A stretch of 64,000 bases of DNA. Source: Blepharisma japonicum (lineage: Eukaryota > Ciliophora > Heterotrichea > Heterotrichida > Blepharismidae). The stretch spans positions 1 to 64,000 of the forward strand of contig CATKHK010000123.1 in the NCBI GenBank assembly GCA_949751835.1, in the 5' to 3' direction. The stretch's first letter is position 1. The number at the start of each line of letters is the position of its first letter. Shown piece by piece: positions 1 to 10,992 of the stretch. A program made the position numbers and the translations under genes. The notes below the pieces were generated by a model that saw nothing but the letters and a program-made list of their open reading frames with translations, ran no database searches and was not told the DNA's origin.

Positions 1-360
1 ATTTCTACTACAATGACAGTTGAGGAAATGAAGCTTTTTAAGAGGTTGAATTTAACTTTTCCAATTGTTGGAGGGATTAATGGTGAACCCTCATAGCTAA
101 TTGAAACATTTTGATTTCCATGAAGCTATTTTTTATAGATTTTTATAGGATGAATAATAATTACTCTTGTCAGGATTCATGCTCAAAGAAAAAAATACCC
201 AGCTTACTGTACAGAAGAAAAGGTCAAGATACAACTAATTTCTATAGATTCGCATTCACTTTTGGGAAGAATTCGAGAAAAACCCTTTCAAAATAGCTCC
301 ACATCGATTATCTGAATATCCAGTATCCAAAGACTTTCAGATGATGAAGAAGCTTATTAA
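1..360 (+). pseudogene. Internally deleted copy of the receptor gene at 526-3993
   Basis: Bases 1-96 match 1788-1883 of the downstream receptor gene almost base for base and encode the same peptide (TMTVEEM.LFKRLNLTFPI), then hit TAG at 94-96. From about 127 the sequence jumps to the C-terminal end of the same gene (match to 3762-3993), ending with the same tail and the same 3' flank. The middle ~1.9 kb is missing and the frame is not maintained. The copy is cut by the left edge of the window, so it may be longer. It is a tandem decayed duplicate and not an independent gene. Confidence 0.9.
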
Positions 361-525
361 ATAATAAAATTTATATATTTTGAGAATTTATTATTTAAGT
401 GAATTATAAAACTTTCAAATATCATCATAATTTTTTCTTGTTTCATTGCCTAAACCTCTTTAAATAATTAAAAATAAATTAAACTTTCCAGATTTTGGTA
501 AGTGAAATGTGCCTCTAATAAAAAA

Positions 526-3500
526 ATGAAAGAAAAACTTGCAATAAAGAATCAAGGCACATCTGGTATAGGATTTCTTAAGATATTATATTTTTTGGCT
601 ATGCTAAATTTGTCTTCTTCTGCTGATATTCTTATTGTCCAAAACTATAAAAATAAAGACAATCAAAATTGGATTGAGGAAATAAAAAAGGAATTCGAGC
701 TATCTCTCGATTGACATCACTGCAACTATTCAGCAATTCCAGAGTGCCTCAATACGTATCCTGGTACTTTAATCGTTCTTGATTTATCAGACGATTTTGA
801 ATTGCAACTGAGTCTATCTCAACTTTGTGAAGAAAACAAGAAAATCCATTTACTTCCTCTGAAAAAGTATGAGTCTTATTACTCTGACGAATGGACTTAT
901 AGCATCATCCCTTCACATTCAGTTCAACTAAGTGCATATTTTGCAATTTTAGATTACTTTAACTGGACTCAAGGACTTGTAATCACTGATAAAGATAATA
1001 TAAGCACCAAACAAAAATTTTTAGATTTTTCAGCAACTTTTGATTATTTAGCTGTAGAATCATCGTCAAACATTGAAAGTTTAGTAAATCGAATTATCAA
1101 GCCTTTAGGCACGACATTATATTACATTTTTGCAAATTCTGTTCTCTCGTCAAATATTCAAGGGACATTGAAATCCAAAAAGCTTCTGATGAATGGAGAT
1201 GGAATAATTTTAAACCAAAATAGTGGCTATGGCTGCAAAACTGATGGGGCAATTATCATCACTTTAAAAGGCCAAGAATATGTGAATACTGAAGAGGAAT
1301 TTTTATTCAATTCAATTGTAAGCACATTGCAATATTTATTAAATAGCAATGCAGAATCTGTTGAAGAATTAAAATATTTGCTAATAAAATATGACCAAAA
1401 AAGTTTATTTTCTATCATAAATATTCAGGATAGTAAACGACAAGTTGTCGGGTCAGTGTCTGGCGAAACAATAATGATTTTTGGAAATTTAATTTTTCCT
1501 GGAAATACTTACAATGTCCCAAAATCAGATAAAAAAATTTTGCACGTTACAGTCTCTGGAGGTTCTATAAATCCAGGAACTCCTCCTATGATAGATGTAC
1601 CCTTTTTTTATTACGGTGCATATGCAGCATGAACATCAATAAATGATGGCACGCTAGGAATTTTAAAGAACTTCCATATAGAGCACTTTACTTTTGATTG
1701 TGGAGTAACGAATTATGATGAAAATTTTGCAAAAGCTTGCTTTACAAAAGATCAAGATAAATTTGGATTAGCACATATTTCTGCTATTACTACTACAATG
1801 ACAGTTGAGGAGATGAACCTTTTTAAGAGGTTGAATTTAACTTTTCCAATTGTTGGAGGGATTAGCAGTGAACCCTCACTGAAATTTACAGCAATTTATC
1901 CTATGTTTACAAGAGTCGTTATTTCTTACGACTATACGATCACTTTGGTCTCGCTTTTACTTAAATCTTTAGGCTGGAATAAACTATGTGTTCTATATTC
2001 TAATGACTCTATAAACAAGCCAACATATTTCACTTTTCTGAAAAATGCGCTTCAATATGGGCTTGAAATTCTGAACCCTGAAAGATTAAGAGTTATCCCT
2101 GATGAGCTGAACAGAACCACTATCAAAAAACATACTGATTCACTGCAAGCAGTTATTGATACACAAGCAAGGCTTTTGGTTTTACTATTTTCTCTGAAAG
2201 AATTATATTACGTCCTTGAAAAGTTATATGACTTGGGTCTCAGAAAAGGCGATGTTGTAATTTTCGTTATGACTCCATGGTATCTCACAATGCCAGGGTA
2301 TGATTCTATGTATACCTATAAACTCAAAGAGATAGGAGTTCCAATGATCTCTATTGCAGGACAAAATTGAGTTGGAAAGGTTGGACAATTTGCGTACTCA
2401 AAGATAGCATCTCTCTATAATACTGTCCCTATTTCATATACTTGCAATTTATATGATGCGGCTTATTTAATTGCAGCGTCTTTGGACTCTATGATAAATC
2501 GAGGACTTGATTATTACGATCCTTATCAGCTAAATTTGACAATTAGAGAACAGAAGTTTACAGGATGCACAGGAATAGTTTCGATTGATAAAAACAGCAA
2601 TGACAGAATTATAGAATCTTTTGATATTAGCGTCAATAAAATTGATCCAATTTCGGAAAATATTACTGCGTATAAAATGGGAGAATTCAAACCATATAGT
2701 AGCACAATGCTCGTTATTGATATACCGATTATTTATGGAGATGGGTCTATTACAAAGCCAGATGATCTAAGGAATCAAGATAGTGAATGCCCTTTTTCTC
2801 ATAAGCTGGTAAGGACGTTTCCAAATGGAAGAATGCTTACTTTTGGAATCTGCTTTTCGTTTGCCCTAATTTCTTTTGTATCAACCACATATATATGGAA
2901 AAAGTGGTGAAATATAAAAATAGAAGAACTTCATGAAAGGAAAGAAATTTCGCAACAGGATTTTATTGTTCAATTAACAATCGCCATTGAATTTTTCCAG
3001 TTTGTAGCAATGGGACCAGATATAACACCAATTAATAGCGTCTTAGCAAAAATCAGCAATTCTTTTTCTTTTAATTTAGAAAATATTTTAGAACTCAAAA
3101 ACGGGGTATTTTGGATTATAATTGATGGCGTCTTTGGTGCTATAGTTGCATGAATAATTTTGTGTGCTACTGTTCTGTTCAGATTGGATGAAAAATTCCC
3201 TAATGTATCACTTTTCAGATTTTTTGCTTGACTTGCAGACAATTTAATGCCAATTTTAGGCAATTTATGCTTTATCCCTATTATTTCGATGTGCTTAAAT
3301 GTGTTTGTGTGTGATCAATCTATTGGAGAAAATTTCACTGACAGTTTTCTTGTTCAAGATTGCTATTATTTCTGCTGAAAAGACAAGCATTTAATATATG
3401 CAATTATTTCTTTTATAGCTCTTTTATGCTATGAGCCTCTTGCAGTATTTTGCAGACCTTTGTGACAAGAGTTGCAACATAATTTACACATTCATACTTG

Positions 3501-3993
3501 TCCTTTATTTTTGATGGTAAAAACTATAGTCCAAGTTATTTTTATAGTGATGAATAAAACAGTGAAAAGAGCTGAAAGCACAGTTCATGGGGCTTTATTT
3601 GCAATCATAATGGCTGCTTATGTTGGATTTATATTGAGATGAAAGCCTTATAATTACCCAAGACTGTGCTGGTGGCAAGCTCTAAGCTTAATTGGCGTTT
3701 TATGGCTTTCTGTGGTTTCTACTATCTCATCCAGTGCTAAAGGAAAGAATTTGATCTATTTTTTACTGGTTATTATAGGATGGATAATAATTACTCTTGT
3801 CGGGATTCATGTGCAAAGAAAAAAATACCCCAGTCTGCTGTATAGGAGAAAAGGTCGGGATACAAATAATTTATATAGATTCGCATTTACTTTTGGTAAA
3901 CACTCGAGAAATGCCCTTTCAAAAATAGCTCAGCGTCGATCATCTAACGATTCAGTATCCAAAGACCTTCAGATGACAAAGCAAGCTTATTAA
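526..3993 (+). CDS. Receptor-like multi-pass membrane protein with extracellular ligand-binding-type ectodomain
   Basis: The frame is one uninterrupted, intronless reading of 1,155 residues if TGA is Trp (for example at 715, 1630, 2368, 2908, 3151, 3229, 3376, 3463, 3640); TAA closes it at 3991. ATG 526 is the first in-frame ATG after a TAA at 499-501 and is followed by a hydrophobic leader around residues 17-31. Residues ~35-770 look like two lobes of a periplasmic-binding/ANF-receptor type domain (repeated Rossmann-like stretches such as LVSLLLKSLGWNKLCVLYS and LLVLLFSLKELYYVLEKLYD). From ~774 to ~1095 there are roughly seven to nine membrane segments, then a short basic cytosolic tail (YPSLLYRRKGRD). 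This organisation resembles class C GPCRs, but the membrane part is not one I can assign to a named family. It would sit in the plasma membrane and bind an unknown ligand. A decayed partial copy lies immediately upstream. Confidence 0.85.
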
Positions 3994-4401
3994 ACAATAA
4001 AATTATAATATTTTGAGAATTTATTATTTAAGCGAATTAATCTTATACGTGTACGGTCATTTAATTGTGAGATAAGAAGCACTTTTGGATGGGAATTTTT
4101 TGTAAGATGAGAAATCTCGCTCACTATCTTCAATCTTTCCTTTAAGAACGAACAGGAAAATTTGCTTAAGTGACATGAAGGAATTTTCGAAATCAGATGT
4201 AGAATTGGAATTGGACATCATTGAGGAGCATGCGATATTTTTCGTAATAGTTTCTTTAAGCACGTTTCCATTTTTGCTTTTTCACCTGTTAAGAATAATT
4301 TATTTTCATTTCGATCTGCAATGTTACCCATCCCATATAGATTCCCTCGAACAGAACTTTCAATTAAAATTTTTATAGATTTATAGTTGAAGACATCTTG
4401 T
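3994..4401. other. Gap between receptor gene and retrotransposon; no convincing gene
   Basis: About 400 bases. Short open stretches exist on both strands around 4106-4378. The plus one is hydrophobic (FFVIVSLSTFPFLLFHLL), the minus one is polar, and neither has a clear start or a family I recognise. It may contain the 3' untranslated end of the minus-strand retrotransposon. Confidence 0.4.
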
Positions 4402-6990
4402 CTAATGCATCTTCCTATGTTGTTTAAGCAAATTTTTAAATTTAGGTAATCTTAATTTGCATTGTTCTATTGAATATCTATTAATAAAAAATTTCCTATC
4501 TTTTCTCACTTTAATTATGTTTCCAAAATATTTGTAGCTTTTTGTTATGCTTGCATACTCAGATTTATAATTGTCTAGGAAAATCTCATTTTTTCTATAT
4601 AAAACCATAATGGCTGTTTTATCAATCCCTTTATTTAATTCCATATGATTATTATTACATCATTTAGTCACTTCTTCACATGCTTTGGAAATAGATTGAT
4701 AGTTATCACTGGCAACTAAAATATCATCAGCATATGCTCTGATAAATAAGTTTCTATCATTTTCTAATGCATCAAATAAATCATTAATTTATATGTTGAA
4801 TAGAATTGGGCTAAGAGGTGAACCTTGTCTCACTCCTCTGTTAATATTTATTCATTTCATTTTAGTCCCTAGTACTCTTAAAGTTTGGTTTTTGAAAATC
4901 AGTTTTATTGAGTTAATTAGCTTGCCTGGCAATTGATAGTTTTCCAATTTCTGAAATTAAAATACTTCTATTCACATAATCATAAGCTTTTTTGAAATCT
5001 ATAAATAAAAGAAAAACATTAGAAGTCTTGCTAATATTAAATTTTTCATCAATTCAGGAGTTTAATATTTCATATTGAATTTTCGCAGCTTTCTTCTCTA
5101 CAAATCCAAACTGATAACTTTTGATGACTCTTGTTAAATCATTCCGATATTTATCAAATGTGCAACATTCATACAATTTTATAAAAAGTTTATTAATGCA
5201 ATTGGTCTGTAATTTTCAGCTAAATTTTTATCCCCACTTTTATAAATAGGAATTATCAAACAGCGATTTTGTTTTCCCATACATTGTTTATTACATCAAT
5301 CTTCAAAAATGTTTTTAATAATATAATTGAACTCGTTAGGAAAATGAAGATTTGATATGCCATCAGGACCTGGGCACTTGTTAGGGTTAATATGTTTTCT
5401 TGCCTTTTGGATATCTTCTAATTCAGGAATATAAAACTCATTTTTCATCATATATAAAGAGCTCAAGTTACTTTCATATAATTTTTCATAGAATACCTTT
5501 CATATGTCATCCATATCATTGTCACCACGAATATTATTTCTTTTAACAAATTTTAATTTTTTGTTTAAATACAAGTAGTCATCTTTTTGTTTAATAATAT
5601 CTAAAATTCCATTCACATGTTTATTTAAGAGTTCATTTTTCTCATAAATTTTGATTTTTTGTGTTTTTTTACTTCTTCTTCCATAAGCTCATCTTAATGC
5701 TTTTTGAAATGCTCATATTCAGTTATTAATATCAATTTCGGCAAGTTTGCTTAAAGTATTCTTCATGTTTTCATAAGCATTTAAATCTATTTTTATATTT
5801 TTATTAATCTGAAAATCTAAGCATCTATTTTTTCTGCTCATCTTGATAAATTGAATCATATGTGAAGTTTTTTCTGTTTCAAAGAGGAAAAGATCTAGAG
5901 GAAATTTGCTAAATGTGTAATCAATGATTTTTTGACAATTTATTTTATTAAATGTAGCATCATTAATTGAGTTACGTATTTTGTAGTTATATTCATCTAG
6001 AAAATTCAGCAAGATTTTGCTTGTACTATCACTTTTATTCGATAAATATCCCTTAATATGTAAGTTGAAATCTCCTGTTATTATATCACTTTGTCATTTT
6101 TCAATATTCTTCACTAACTCTATAAATCTTTGCATGCTGCACTTAGGTCTAGCATAAACAAAGCAAATTCTGAATCCTAATCCTTCTACAATTGCAAATT
6201 GATATTCATCATTACTCATCATTTCTAAAGTTTTTCAATTTTCTGTATCTCTTGCATACACTTGTAATCCTCAATTATCAAGTTTTAGGAGTTTATTGAA
6301 ATGCTTGCTTATTAGTTCTCCATAACCACTCTCCAGAATTCCAACTATGTCACAGTTAGATCAATCAACTTCGTTTATTACATAATTTTTAATGCCTAGT
6401 TTATTGTTTTGAATGTTCACACATGCAACTTTAATACCATCTTTTTCTGAAGTTAGCATATTTTTATCAGTTTTGATCTTCTTAGGCAAGTCCTTATCAA
6501 TAAGTTCATTAACGTTATAACTAATCAATGATTTGAATTTTTGGCTTAAAGGACCATTGGATTTTATATCAAAACAGATGCAATTTCAATTTTTTTCTTT
6601 GCAAAAATTATGTATTAAATATTCATTTGATCATATCACTGAACTGAGAGACAATAACTCTTCTTTCTTTCCTTTTTCAATATAACTTCCATAGACTTCA
6701 TCTTCATTTTCATATGTTATTTTGATGAGAGCTTGAGGGAAAAGATTTATTTTAGAGTAGTAGATTTGTGAACTTATGCTTCTGTTAATTTCATTCATAA
6801 AATTTTTTAGTTGTATTTTATAACGTTCTGCAATATTTACTGTTAAGCATCTATCTTTATAATGGCCTACTTTATTGCAATTCTCACAATATCTGGTATA
6901 GTAATGTTCAGCTTTGAAATTTTTTCCAAGAATTTTAATGTTTTTGCCAATATTCCTCGCATCATCTGCATATTTTAATGGGCTGTCCTA
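4402..6990 (-). mobile_element. Decayed LINE-type non-LTR retrotransposon (CCHC - APE endonuclease - reverse transcriptase)
   Basis: Read on the minus strand with TGA=Trp, the element carries, in order: a zinc knuckle at about 6888-6847 (CENCNKVGHYKDRC); an APE-type endonuclease start near 6460-6250 (VACVNIQNNKLGIK, DIVGILESG) with GDFNLH near 6065; and a reverse transcriptase with NYRPIAL near 5210, IDFKKAYDYV near 4990, GVRQGSPLSPILF near 4830 and the catalytic YADD at about 4733-4722. The frame closes with TAG at 4402-4404. It is inactive: a one-base frameshift lies after NYRPIAL near 5190, another near 4960 between the ISEI and KLENYQLPGKL segments, and a TAA at 4789-4791 replaces the expected Tyr of the LFNIYINDL block. 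No RNase H or poly-A tail was recognised. The 5' end directly abuts a truncated UBA gene copy at ~6990, so it probably inserted into that repeat. Confidence 0.88.
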
Positions 6991-6994
6991 TAAC

Positions 6995-7173
6995 GAACAT
7001 AGATAGAATGTCCGTTTCCAATACTTAAGACGCTTCTAATCCATATAAAACATCCTCATAGTCTTCATAATTGCTTAAATAGTCGTAGTGCTCAATTTCA
7101 TCATCAGAATTCTTAAAACTGAATAATCCTGGGTATTCAGTCTTGGCAGCTGTGCTTCTCTTTAACCCCTTTT
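6995..7173 (-). pseudogene. Remnant of the UBA-protein gene, copy 1 (truncated by the retrotransposon junction)
   Basis: On the minus strand from the ATG at about 7173 this matches the first third of the frame at 10491-10327, including the acidic stretch YDYLSNYEDYED and the shared TAA after GLEAS. It has one extra base near the start (MDLKGVKEK instead of MDSKELKRR), so the beginning is frameshifted. This copy keeps a Glu codon where the other two copies have the first in-frame TAA. The UBA half is absent because the retrotransposon sequence begins at about 6990. Confidence 0.75.
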
Positions 7174-7196
7174 AAATCCATGAATCTGGTAAATAA

Positions 7197-8330
7197 AAAG
7201 TTTGAGACAAAGCAATAAAACTCGAGCCAGATGATGCTGATGCTTATATCAATAAAGGTTTAACTCTTAGAATGTTAGGGAGATATCTTGAAGCAATTGA
7301 ATGTTATGACGAAGCAATAAAACTCAAACCAGATTTCGCTACAGCTTACAACACTAAAGGTAATTCTCTTAGAATTCTAGGAAGATATCTTGAAGCAATT
7401 GAATGTTATGATGTAGCAATAAAACTCGAGCCAGATGATGCTTTACATTACTACAATAAAGGCTTTACTCTTGATAATCTAGAAAGATATCTTGAAGCAA
7501 TTGAATGCTATGATGAAGCAATAAAACTCAAGCCAGATGATGCCTCAGCTTGAAATAGTAAAGGTTTTGCTCTTGGAAAGCTAGGAAGATATCTTGAAAA
7601 AATTGAATGTTATGACGAAGCAATAAAACTCAAACCAGATTTCGTTACAGCTTATATCAATAAAGGAATTACTCTTAAAATACTAGGGAGATATCTTGAA
7701 GCAATTGAATGTTATGACGAAGCAATTAAGCTCAAACCAGATTTCGCTACAGCTTACAACAATAAAGGTAATGCTCTTAATAATCTAGAAAGATATCTTG
7801 AAGCAATTGAATGTTATGATGAAGCAATAAAACTCGAGCCAGATGATGCTGAAGCTTACAACGGTAAAGGCTTTGCTCTTGGTAATCTAGGAAGATATCT
7901 TGAAGCAATTGAATGCTATGACGAAGCAATAAAACTCAAGTCAGATTTCGTTGCAGCTTACAGCAGTAAAGGTTATATTCTTAGAATTCTAAGGAGATAT
8001 CTTGAAGCAATTGAATGTTATGATGTAGCAATAAAACTCAAACCAGATTATGCTATTGCGTACAACAGTAAAGGCTATGCTCTTAATAATCTAGAAAGAT
8101 ATCTTGAAGCAATTGAATGTCATGACGAAGCAATAAAACTCAAATCAGATTATGTTGATGCTTATATCAATAAAGGTATTGCTCTTGGTAATCTAGGAAG
8201 ATATCTTGAAGCAATTGAATGCTATGATGAAGCAATAAAACTCAAATCAGATGATGCTGATACTTACAACTATAAAGGTAATACTCTTGGTAATCTAGGA
8301 AGATATCTTGAAGCAATAGAATGCTATTAA
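7197..8330 (+). CDS. TPR-repeat frame, 5'-truncated (eleven near-identical 34-residue repeats)
   Basis: The frame is open from the codon after TAA 7194-7196 to TAA 8328-8330 when TGA 7551 is read as Trp. It consists of about eleven tetratricopeptide repeats of exactly 34 codons (102 bp), each close to GRYLEAIECYDEAIKLKPD followed by .A.AYNNKG.AL. The DNA of the units is nearly identical, indicating recent amplification or conversion. There is no N-terminal cap like that of the intact gene at 12062. The first ATG (7272) lies inside the second repeat, and the upstream bases belong to the UBA gene copy, so the 5' end was lost by rearrangement. It ends abruptly after ECY without the C-terminal cap. 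TPRs are protein-interaction scaffolds; whether this one is expressed is doubtful. Confidence 0.7.
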
Positions 8331-8449
8331 AGGAAATTTGTACTTCCAGCAAACCCTTATGGTTTTTTTAAATTTTAATTTTTTAAATTTGTTACTAAAA
8401 TTTTGGCTATAACATCTCAATTTTCTGCTCGATTTTGGCTTATTTTGCG

Positions 8450-8800
8450 GTATTTTTGGCTTGATTTCTTGCATGATTTCTGGCTTATTTTCTAGTTCAT
8501 TTTCTGGCCCTATTTCTGGCCCAATTTCTGGCTTAATTTTTGGCTCGATTTCTGGCTTAATTTCTGACTTGATTTCTGGCTATATTTCTGCCTTAATTTC
8601 TGGCTCGATTTCTGGTTCAATTTCTGGCTCGATTTCTGGCTAGATTTCTGGCTCAATTTCTGACTCACAATTTCTGGTTGATTTTCTGGCTCAATTTATA
8701 GCTCAATTTTTGGCTTAGCTTCTGACTCAAATTCTGGCTCAATTTCTGGCTAAATTTCTGGTTGATTTTCTGATTCAATTCGGGCTCAAATTTCAGTCTA
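8450..8800. repeat. 12-bp minisatellite, copy 1
   Basis: The sequence is built from degenerate repeats of the 12-mer tttctggctcaa/tttctggctcga. On the minus strand it translates as an Ile-Glu-Pro-Glu type repeat, on the plus strand as a Ser-Gly-Ser-Ile type repeat. Neither frame has gene-like ends, so I treat it as a minisatellite. A second copy with the same flanks is at 9590-9935. Confidence 0.85.
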
Positions 8801-8924
8801 ACTTACGGCTTTGCATTCTGCTCAGTTTTCGATTCAATTAAGGCTCAATTTTTTGCTCAATTTTAGGCTTATTATTAGTCACACATTTTAGCCTCTTGCA
8901 GCCAGTTTAAACTAGCTCCACTTA

Positions 8925-9356
8925 AGTCCTTTTCATGTCCACTGGTACAACTAAAATGACCCATCATTTCCAAGCACTTCACATTCCAGTCCACCAATGC
9001 TTGCCAGCAATTCTTGCTCACGATCTCTTTCATTACTCTTACTGCCTCGATTGCATTACTCTTACTGCCTTGGTTGCCCTTGACAATTAGAAGCTCAAGA
9101 GCTTATTACTAATCCCCTTCAGTCAGTGTTAATGGTTCTTTCGCTTCGTTTTTTCCAAAAATTAAGTCTTAAAGGATTTGAATGTCCGTTTCCAATACTT
9201 AAGATGCTTCTAATCCATATAAATCATCCTCATAGTCTTCATAGTTGCTTAAATAATCGTAGTGGTCAATTTAATCATCAGAATTCTTGAAACTGAATAA
9301 TCCTGGGTGTTCAGTCTTGGCAGCTGTGCCTATCTTTAACCACTTTGAATCCATGA
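8925..9356 (-). pseudogene. Remnant of the UBA-protein gene, copy 2
   Basis: Nucleotide match to 10090-10491 over its full length. In this copy the UBA part is frameshifted (the stretch matching GFGENEAKEAL becomes unreadable near 9160) and both in-frame TAA codons of copy 3 are present upstream. A short duplicated tract (attactcttactgcct) near 9030-9070 is shared with copy 3. Clearly a decayed duplicate. Confidence 0.75.
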
Positions 9357-9367
9357 ATCTGGTAAAT

Positions 9368-9520
9368 AAAAAGTTTTAGACGAAGCTATCAAACTCAAGC
9401 CAGATTTTGCTGATGCTTATATCAATAAAGGTGTTGCCCTTAATAATCTAGGAAGATGTCATGACGAAGCAATAAAACTCGAGCCAGATTATGTTGATGC
9501 TTACATTAATAAAGGAAATT
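9368..9520 (+). pseudogene. Short TPR fragment
   Basis: Begins at the same junction as the other TPR frames (aaataaaaagttttagacgaagc) and encodes about one and a half repeats (VLDEAIKLKPDFADAYINKG), with an internal deletion in the second (GRCHDEAIKLEPDYVDAYI). It then runs straight into the minisatellite flank that also follows the TPR frame at 8330. This identical join shows that the block 8330-9510 was duplicated as a unit. Confidence 0.7.
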
Positions 9521-9589
9521 TGCACTTCCAGGAAATCCTTATGTTTTTTTTAAATTTGTTACTCAAATTTTGGCTATAACATCTCAATT

Positions 9590-9935
9590 TTCTCCCCGAT
9601 TTCGACTCAATTTCGAGTATTTTGGCTTAATTTTTGGCTATATTTCTTGCCTGATTTATGGCTTAATTTCTAGTTCATTTTCTGGCTCGATTTCTGGCCC
9701 AATTTCTAGCTTAATTTCTGGCTCGATTTCTAGTTCAATTTCTGGCTCGATTTCTGGTTCAATTTCTGACTCAATTTTTGGCTCAATTTTTAGCTCAATT
9801 TCTGGCTCAATTTCTGGCTCAATTCCTGGCTCAATTTTGCTTGATTTTTGGCTCAATTTCTGTCTTTGTTTCTGATTCAAATTCTGGCTCAATTTCTTGC
9901 TAAATTTCTGGTTGATTTTCTGATTCAATTCGGGC
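9590..9935. repeat. 12-bp minisatellite, copy 2
   Basis: Same 12-mer family as at 8450-8800 with matching left flank (ggctataacatctcaattttct) and right flank (gattcaattcgggctcaaatttcagtc). The minus-strand frame 9928-9656 spells a long Ile-Glu-Pro-Glu repeat but ends in TAA and has no recognisable domain. Confidence 0.85.
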
Positions 9936-10026
9936 TCAAATTTCAGTCTAACTTACGGCTTTGCATTCTGCTCAGTTTTCGATTCAATTTTTGGCTCAAT
10001 TTTAGGCTCATTTTTCGTAACAAATT

Positions 10027-10326
10027 TTAGCCTCTTGCAACCCGTGTAACTAGCTCCACTTCAGTCCTTTTCACATCTACTGGCTCAACTAAAATGACTC
10101 ATCATTCCAAGCACTTCACATTCCAGTCCACCAATGCTTGCCAACAATTCTTGCTCACGATCTCTTTCATTACTCTTACTGCCTTGACTGCATTACTCTT
10201 ACTGCCTTGATTGCCCTTGATAATTAGAAGCTCAAGAGCTTGTTCAAAATCCCCTTCAGTCAGTTTTAATGCTTCTTTCGCTTCGTTTTCTCCAAAGCCC
10301 AAGTCTTCAAGGATTTGAATGTTCAT
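10027..10326 (-). CDS. Small UBA-domain protein (possibly the 3' part of a broken longer gene)
   Basis: From ATG 10326 the frame runs 99 residues to TAA 10027-10029, with two consecutive TGA read as Trp (CLEWWVIL). Residues 1-36 look like a UBA-type ubiquitin-binding helix bundle (LEDLGFGENEAKEALKLTEG, then DFEQALELL, with the typical GF and hydrophobic spacing). Upstream, the same frame continues from an ATG at 10491 as an acidic segment, but is cut by TAA at 10408-10410 and 10336-10338. Either the downstream part is used alone or the ancestral ~154-residue gene is dead. Two more decayed copies lie at 6995 and 8925. Confidence 0.55.
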
Positions 10327-10491
10327 TTCCAATACTTAAGATGCTTCTAATCCATATAAATCATCCTCATAGTCTTCATAGTTGCTTAAATAATCGTAGT
10401 TGTCAATTTAATCATCAGAATTCTTAAAATTGAATAATCCTGGGTGTTCAGTCTTGGCAGCTGTTCTTCTCTTTAATTCCTTTGAATCCAT
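10327..10491 (-). pseudogene. 5' part of the UBA-protein gene with two in-frame TAA codons
   Basis: ATG at 10489-10491 starts MDSKELKRRTAAKTEHPG, continues through the acidic stretch NYDYLSNYEDYEDDLYG and joins in frame with ATG 10326. TAA codons at 10408-10410 and 10336-10338 interrupt it. The copy at 6995-7173 has Glu instead of the first TAA; all three copies share the second. See the findings for the alternatives. Confidence 0.6.
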
Positions 10492-10506
10492 GAATCTGAT
10501 AAATAA

Positions 10507-10992
10507 AAAGTTTTAGACGAAGCTATCAAACTCAAGCCAGATGATGCCTCAGCTTGAAACAGTAAAGGTTTTGCTCTTGGAAAGCTAGGAAGATATCTTG
10601 AAGAAATTGAATGTTATGATGAAGCAATAAAACTCAAACCAAATTTCGTTACAGCTTACAACAATAAAGGAATTACTCTTAAAAAGCTAGGGAGATATCT
10701 TGAAGCAATTGAATGTTACGACAAAGTAATAAAACTCAAACCTTGTTATGCAAAAGTTTATTACAACAAAGGTGTTGCTCTTGAGAATTTAGAAAACAAT
10801 CTTGATGCAATAGAATGCTATAGCAAATTAATTAGAATAGAGCCTAGTTTTATTCAAGCCTATTATAGAAAAGGTATCGCTCTTAGAAAATTAGGCAGAG
10901 ATGAAGAAGAATACGACTGCTATGCCGAAGGACTCAAGTTCAATCCTGATGATCCTAAATTAAGGGAGCTTGTGCAAAATCGTACTAATTAG
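10507..10992 (+). CDS. TPR-repeat frame, 5'-truncated, with intact C-terminal end
   Basis: Open from just after TAA 10504-10506 to TAG 10990-10992, reading TGA as Trp in ASAWNSKG. It contains about four and a half TPR units and ends with the same C-terminal cap as the intact gene at 12062 (GRDEEEYDCYAEGL, FNPDD). No N-terminal cap or plausible ATG start is present, because its 5' end is the same rearrangement junction seen at 7197 and 9368. It is therefore probably a truncated paralogue of the 12062 gene. Confidence 0.65.

Noticed and set aside
502-525. Earlier GTG start of the receptor frame
   Set aside because: An in-frame ATG follows at 526 and GTG initiation is not expected in a ciliate nucleus.
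4106-4378. Small plus-strand hydrophobic protein
   Set aside because: No ATG near the opening, no family and an overlapping equally good minus frame; likely chance.
7272-8330. CRISPR-like or satellite array because of regular 102-bp repeats
   Set aside because: The repeats are contiguous, have no spacers and encode in-frame TPR units of 34 codons.
8461-9875. Ser-Gly-Ile (plus) and Ile-Glu-Pro (minus) repeat proteins
   Set aside because: Both follow automatically from a 12-bp minisatellite. There are no gene-like ends, and both strands are open only because the repeat unit is a multiple of three.
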